Part shown: positions 7,619-10,029 of the stretch, one piece after another
Layout: every line of letters begins with the position of its first letter
Position numbering within the stretch: position 1 is the first letter of the stretch
Assembly: GCA_964402115.1 (NCBI GenBank)
Contig: CAYOBW010000272.1
Location: 1 to 10,029 of the forward strand
DNA length: 10,029 nucleotides
Direction of reading: 5' to 3'
From: CAYOBW01 sp964402115
Lineage (GTDB): Bacteria > Verrucomicrobiota > Kiritimatiellia > UBA8416 > CAYOBW01
Program-made: the position numbers and the translations under genes
Notes under the pieces: generated by a model
What the model was told of the DNA's origin: nothing
The model's database searches: none
Seen by the model: the letters and a program-made list of their open reading frames with translations, nothing else

Positions 7619-8580
7619 TGCGAGGTGGACACGTGGACAGGAGATCGCATGGGCTGAGCCGAACCTGCGGCGTGTTAGGCGCCGCGTGGGCCTTGGCAGC
7701 CTCCGGCGCGCAGGTCATGATCAGCGACGTGGATGTGCGCACGTTAGCCGTCGGATCCCAAATCAGGGTGCCGATCACGGTCGACGGCCTGACCCCCGGT
7801 ACGTTCGCCGGGTTTCAGTTAGGTCTGGAGTACGACCCCTCGACGCTGCACTTCGAACAGGCCGAGCGCGGCCCCTTGATCGCGGCCACCGCGACCTCGT
7901 GGGCTGCCGTCGGCTATACGCCAAACCTATGGGCGCTGGAGAGCCTTGACACGCCGGGGTGTGTCAAGGTGGCTGGGCTGATCTTGCTGGACGGGGTGCA
8001 CGTCTCCGCGGACAATCTGGCTCAACTGAACGCCGCGCGGGTTCCGGCAGCCAGTGGCATCCTGATCAATCTCCGGTTCACGCTGCTAAGGGTGACCGGA
8101 TCGGATTTGTCATTTGCAGCGGCCGTGACGTATCCAACCCTGTTTGTTGACGATTCGCTCGTACAGGGATCGACTTGTGAGGCCTCATCTCCGGCCACAA
8201 TGACGGGCGGACTGATCACGACCGGGCTGCCCAACTGGTGGCAGATCGAGTACTTCGGCCACACCGGGGTGAATTCTGACGAAGACCCGGACAAAGACGG
8301 GGTCGTCACTTGGAAGGAGTATGCCGCCGACACCGACCCGACCAACGGCGTGTCGTACTTCCGTATCGCCGCCGTCAGTAACTTCCCACCGTTGAAGGTA
8401 TATTTTAACTCTTCCGCCAAGCGGCAGTATACGCTCAACTGGAAAACCAACTCGGTCTCTGGCGTCTGGACGAACGTTCCTGGCCAGGGTCCGCGCATGG
8501 GCGCTGGGGGGCCGGACTGGATGCAATGCACGAACACGGTACCGGCGGGATTCTATCGCATCGATGTGAGGGTGCCATAA
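7618..8580 (+). CDS. Exported cohesin-like protein with EF-hand-like loop
   Basis: 320 residues from the ATG at 7618. Residues 1-31 look like a signal peptide: basic 'DRRSHGLSR', hydrophobic 'GVLGAAWALAA', cleavage near 'SGA'. Residues about 33-200 resemble a cohesin domain: 'VGSQIRVPITVDGL' (45-58), then 'FAGFQLGLEYDPSTLHF' (63-79), 'AGLILLDG' (119-126) and 'GILINLRFTLL' (147-157). Cohesins are beta-sandwich modules that bind dockerins, and the upstream gene encodes a dockerin. Next comes a tract common in PVC-group surface proteins: 'GLPNWWQIEYFGHT' (203-216) and an EF-hand-like loop with D223, D225, D227, G228 and E234 in consensus spacing. The C-terminus (about 248-320) is a sandwich-like region ending in 'FYRIDVRVP'. 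There is no sorting signal or C-terminal membrane segment, so how it stays at the surface, if it does, is unclear. ATG overlaps the upstream TGA by one base; GTG at 7633 is a rival start. The cohesin assignment is by pattern and could instead be a related cohesin-fold adhesin. Confidence 0.88.
   Translation: MRGGHVDRRSHGLSRTCGVLGAAWALAASGAQVMISDVDVRTLAVGSQIRVPITVDGLTPGTFAGFQLGLEYDPSTLHFEQAERGPLIAATATSWAAVGYTPNLWALESLDTPGCVKVAGLILLDGVHVSADNLAQLNAARVPAASGILINLRFTLLRVTGSDLSFAAAVTYPTLFVDDSLVQGSTCEASSPATMTGGLITTGLPNWWQIEYFGHTGVNSDEDPDKDGVVTWKEYAADTDPTNGVSYFRIAAVSNFPPLKVYFNSSAKRQYTLNWKTNSVSGVWTNVPGQGPRMGAGGPDWMQCTNTVPAGFYRIDVRVP
7622..7627 (+). promoter_or_regulatory. Ribosome binding site favouring a GTG start at 7633
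   Basis: GAGGTG at 7622-7627 lies 5 bases before the in-frame GTG at 7633, while the ATG at 7618 has no comparable site upstream and depends on coupling through the TGATG overlap with the upstream stop. Starting at GTG would shorten the protein by five residues to VDRRSHGLSR..., still a good signal-peptide n-region. Both starts are plausible. Confidence 0.45.
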
Positions 8581-8644
8581 CCCGTCTTTGCCTCCCCTAC
8601 ATCCGGCATGGGCGAGATGCGGCTTTGCTGTGAGGCCGTATCGG

Positions 8645-8669
8645 CGCCTGCCGCGTCGGTTGGCAGGCG
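8645..8669. other. GC-rich hairpin downstream of the operon
   Basis: CGCCTGCC at 8645-8652 pairs with GGCAGGCG at 8662-8669, a perfect 8-bp stem with a 9-base loop, 65 bases after the stop at 8580. No T-run follows, so it is not a classical intrinsic terminator, but it could still end or protect the operon transcript. Confidence 0.4.
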
Positions 8670-8696
8670 AAACGCGTCGATGGACGGGGGCGGGAG

Positions 8697-8717
8697 GTCG
8701 GGCGCTGCGAGCCCGAC
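8697..8717. other. Second GC-rich hairpin downstream of the operon
   Basis: GTCGGGC at 8697-8703 pairs with GCCCGAC at 8711-8717, a perfect 7-bp stem with a 7-base loop. It is also about 114 bases past the stop of the minus-strand remnant at 8831, so it could relate to either strand. There is no T-run on the plus-strand side. Between 8581 and 8830 I see nothing else that reads as a gene. Confidence 0.35.
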
Positions 8718-8830
8718 GTGTCTCGCGCCGTTTCCAGGATGAACGCAGAGACGGCTTTCAGGTGTAAGCGGACGATACGGAGCTCGACGCCGCCGTATGC
8801 GCTGCGCTGGAAGCCTCTCCGGCTGCCGGA

Positions 8831-9023
8831 TCAGCGGAGCGCGGCCAGCTTGCGGGCTTGCTCGGCCAGGCACTGCCGGGGCGTGTTGCGCCGAACCGTG
8901 GGCTAGGCTTCCGCCCAGTTGATGGCCTCGGTGATGAGGCGCCAGCGTTCGCGCGTCCCACTGGCGGTCACGCTTGCGAGCTTCCTGTTGCAGGAGGTTA
9001 TGCATGTGCAGGCCGACCCTCAT
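8831..9023 (-). pseudogene. Decayed small gene (frameshift plus in-frame TAG)
   Basis: On the minus strand an ATG at 9023 starts 'MRVGLHMHNLLQQEARKRDRQWDAR'-type sequence, given here in two parts: MRVGLHMHNLLQQ then EARKRDRQWDAR. Near 8950 the protein-like signal moves to another frame, which reads 'TRERWRLITEAINWAEA', then TAG, then 'PTVRRNTPRQCLAEQ' and 'ARKLAALR' to a TGA ending at 8831. The TAG stands where a CAG (Gln) would continue the sentence naturally. Helix-rich, charged composition and G/C-ending codons continue on both sides of the stop. Restoring one frameshift and reading TAG as CAG gives a protein of about 63 residues. The ATG overlaps the TGA of the upstream minus-strand remnant (ATGA), which suggests the two were once cotranslated. 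The family is unknown to me; the reconstruction is my inference. Confidence 0.45.
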
Positions 9024-9577
9024 GGGATCGTCAGCTCCAGGCGGGCGGTTGCGGCGCTGCGGGGGTCGGCGCGCTGCTCCAACGATTCCCGGATGGCCGC
9101 CTCGCTCCGCCCGACGCGGCCCTTGAAGAGCACGCGCTCGCCGGCCAGGACGGCCTGCTGCAGACCAGCAGCACCTGCCAGCACGACCGGCCGCTCTCGT
9201 ACGCGCAGGTCCTGGGCGGCGGCTTCGGCGGCTGGTTCGACACCAACAACGAAGAGAAGCCCTGGGCGCAGGTCCAGCTGCCCGGCGAAGGGGAGCTGAG
9301 CGGCATCGTGCTGCTGAACCGCTACGAGTCCGCGGCGACGGATGCCGAGTTCCTGTGGGCCGCGCCGCTGAAAGTCTCGGCCTCGCTCGATGGCAAGACG
9401 TGGCAGGACGTGGGGTCGTTCGAGAAGGCTGAAGCCGTCTTTCGCGTAGACCTGGCCGGCAAGGGCGTCAAGGCACGCTACGTGCGCATCGAGCGCGTTC
9501 CCGGCACGGACAAGACCCAACCCCCCGGCCGCTTCCACTTCCGCGGTTTCCGCGTGTATGGGCGGAAGCTCTACTGA
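8858..9577 (+). CDS. Discoidin-domain ORF, truncated second copy with doubtful 5' part
   Basis: The frame is open from a TTG at 8858 to the TGA at 9575-9577 (239 residues). Only residues from about 97 onward, 9144-9577, are the discoidin domain, and they match the first protein's C-terminus with two residue changes (Ala to Thr, Pro to Arg). The first 96 or so residues are Gly/Ala/Pro-rich, have no ribosome site before the TTG and overlap the minus-strand remnants, so I think they are not translated. The domain alone carries no start, signal peptide or upstream promoter. It is therefore most likely a gene fragment rather than a working gene. Against full decay, five of its seven differences from copy 1 are synonymous and the frame is intact, so recent duplication, gene conversion or real expression as a fusion remain possible. 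A gene caller would probably report this as a protein. Confidence 0.5.
   Translation: MLGQALPGRVAPNRGLGFRPVDGLGDEAPAFARPTGGHACELPVAGGYACAGRPSWDRQLQAGGCGAAGVGALLQRFPDGRLAPPDAALEEHALAGQDGLLQTSSTCQHDRPLSYAQVLGGGFGGWFDTNNEEKPWAQVQLPGEGELSGIVLLNRYESAATDAEFLWAAPLKVSASLDGKTWQDVGSFEKAEAVFRVDLAGKGVKARYVRIERVPGTDKTQPPGRFHFRGFRVYGRKLY
9020..9143 (-). pseudogene. C-terminal remnant of a minus-strand gene, cut at the repeat junction
   Basis: The minus frame reads 'LAGERVLFKGRVGRSEAA' then 'IRESLEQRADPRSAATARL' then 'ELTIP' and stops at TGA 9022-9020. Third codon positions are almost all G or C, as in the large genes, and the sequence reads like a real protein tail. Its upstream part is missing: at 9144 the sequence becomes the discoidin repeat, whose minus strand stays open but is only a shadow of the discoidin frame. 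The 4-base ATGA overlap with the next minus-strand remnant supports former operon organisation. I do not recognise the family. The alternative is that this too is a shadow of the plus-strand frame open from 8858, which I find less likely because the plus reading is Gly/Ala/Pro-rich and has no recognisable domain. Confidence 0.45.
9144..9577 (+). repeat. Direct repeat, copy 2 (discoidin domain 3' end)
   Basis: This is the partner of 17-450, same orientation, offset 9127, no indels. It starts at the GCCAGGAC shared by both copies and ends exactly at the stop codon, after which the two sequences diverge at once (GCGATG after copy 1, CGGTCA after copy 2). I see no flanking target-site duplication or terminal inverted repeats that would mark a transposon. 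Confidence 0.95.
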
Positions 9578-9714
9578 CGGTCAGGTCGAGCGTTGCGCAG
9601 CAGGGGCGCGAGCTTGCGAGCGTACTGCCTGCGCTGGTTGGCGGATGCTTTCCTGTTTCCGCGTCCACGCCTGGCGGAAGGGACGCACGTGGCTTGCGCC
9701 TGCTCCATCGTCAA

Positions 9715-9784
9715 CCGTTCTCGTCGCCGTTATTGTCACCCGACGCTTCCGCTTTCCGGTGGACGATAGCGGCGACGAGAACGG
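9715..9784 (+). other. Long RNA-type hairpin, 23-bp stem
   Basis: Bases 9715-9737 pair with 9762-9784 over 23 consecutive positions around a 24-base loop. Twenty-one pairs are Watson-Crick. The other two (9730 with 9769, 9734 with 9765) are U-G pairs if the plus strand is transcribed, but A-C mismatches on the minus strand. That points to a plus-strand RNA, probably the 3' end of a transcript reading out of the discoidin copy 131 bases upstream. It lacks a T-run, so a terminator or mRNA-stabilising structure is possible but unproven; a small RNA or palindromic repeat family is also possible. Confidence 0.7.
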
Positions 9785-9867
9785 ATTACGATTATCCGTA
9801 GCCTCCCCTTTCTCTCTCCTTTCGCCAACAACCGGCGCACGCCGTGGCGCGTGAAGACGTAATGGGC

Positions 9868-9965
9868 CAGTGACGTGGGGGTGGATCCCCGTGGCCTCGC
9901 GCCACGGGGGCCGGGAATCCTCGCTCCTGCCGCACGAGGCGGCAGGAGGCGCCCCCACGCCACTG
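9868..9965. other. Branched palindrome: outer stem enclosing two hairpins
   Basis: An outer stem pairs 9868-9881 with 9952-9965 (14 positions, one mismatch at 9873/9960). Inside are two perfect hairpins: CCCCGTGG 9887-9894 with CCACGGGG 9902-9909 (7-base loop), and CTCCTGCCGC 9924-9933 with GCGGCAGGAG 9939-9948 (5-base loop). Together they form a three-way junction or T-shape. Such a shape is seen in structured RNAs and in palindromic repeat elements or hairpin ends recognised by transposases or replication proteins. I do not recognise a known family. Confidence 0.7.
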
Positions 9966-9971
9966 AGGCCT

Positions 9972-9995
9972 TACGGGGCGCATATCAGCTCCGTA
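9972..9995 (+). other. Hairpin adjoining the branched palindrome
   Basis: TACGGGGC at 9972-9979 pairs with GCTCCGTA at 9988-9995, eight pairs including one G-U (9977/9990), around an 8-base loop. It begins 7 bases after the branched palindrome ends and may be a third arm of the same structured element, which could continue past the window edge. Confidence 0.5.
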
Positions 9996-10029
9996 GGGTC
10001 TGTAGCCTCGCCGACAGCGGGAGCGGTCG

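Larger units (their letters stand above)
9578..10029. other. Non-coding tail with several strong secondary structures
   Basis: No convincing gene is visible in these 452 bases. The frames that stay open are short and Arg/Pro-rich. One minus-strand frame from an ATG at 9708 to a stop at 9571 would give a 45-residue basic peptide, but it overlaps the end of the discoidin frame and has no supporting signal. A pyrimidine-rich tract runs from 9802 to 9826, just after a 6-bp hairpin (ACGGAT 9781-9786 with ATCCGT 9794-9799). The notable content is structural: a 23-bp hairpin and a branched palindrome, listed separately. Confidence 0.6.

Noticed and set aside
6981..7949. Plus-strand open frame in another phase spanning the end of the giant gene and the start of the next
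   Set aside because: Arg/Thr/Ser-rich composition typical of an out-of-phase shadow. Both real genes in the region have clear protein patterns in their own frames.
17..9577. Composite transposon bounded by the two direct repeats
   Set aside because: The repeats encode a discoidin domain, not a transposase, and show no terminal inverted repeats or target duplications.
9571..9708. 45-residue basic minus-strand peptide
   Set aside because: It overlaps the discoidin frame end, has no ribosome site I can support, and an equally open alternative minus frame covers the same bases.
9774..9800. Short GATTACGATTATC-like tract, similar in flavour to degenerate tandem repeats seen in some PVC-group genomes
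   Set aside because: Only about two imperfect units are present, too few to call a repeat array.
9781..9826. 6-bp hairpin followed by a pyrimidine-rich tract as an intrinsic terminator
   Set aside because: The stem is short and AT-mixed and the following tract is C-rich rather than a T-run, so the terminator call is not supported.

Overview
The window is GC-rich DNA with dense, G/C-ending codons. It carries large exported mosaic proteins with adhesion-type and carbohydrate-associated domains. A C-terminal pattern in the second gene, a 'GLPNWWQIEYFGHT' segment followed by an aspartate-rich calcium loop and a 'TDPTN' stretch, is familiar from surface proteins of the Planctomycetes-Verrucomicrobia-Chlamydiae group. 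A member of Kiritimatiellota, Lentisphaerota or Verrucomicrobiota is my best guess. This is recognition from memory, not a database result.

Layout. Positions 1-450 are the 3' end of a gene ending in a discoidin (F5/8 type C) domain. A 148-bp AT-richer gap with a candidate promoter leads to a 2339-residue exported mosaic protein (599-7618). That protein contains a kelch-like propeller, a sialidase-like BNR propeller, divergent InlB-type B-repeats, an internal type I dockerin, a ZU5-like domain, a HEQFH metallopeptidase-like domain, two PKD-like domains and C-terminal MORN-like repeats. Its stop overlaps the start of a 320-residue exported protein (7618-8580) with a cohesin-like domain, an EF-hand-like loop and a C-terminal sandwich-like region. 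A two-gene operon encoding a dockerin protein and a cohesin-like protein suggests an extracellular complex held by a calcium-dependent cohesin-dockerin contact. This is the most interesting system in the window.

The right part is a decayed, rearranged region. Two minus-strand gene remnants (8831-9143) sit beside a 434-bp fragment (9144-9577) that is about 98% identical to the discoidin 3' end at 17-450. The two copies are direct repeats 9127 bp apart, enclosing the operon. After the second copy, 9578-10029 has no convincing gene. It does hold a 23-bp hairpin (9715-9784), a branched palindrome with two hairpins inside an outer stem (9868-9965) and a further hairpin (9972-9995).

How the parts may work together (inference): the large protein would bind or process polysaccharide or glycoprotein outside the cell, and its dockerin could dock on the neighbouring cohesin-like protein. 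The duplicated discoidin end looks like a shuffled carbohydrate-binding module. I saw no tRNA, rRNA, CRISPR array or intact transposase.
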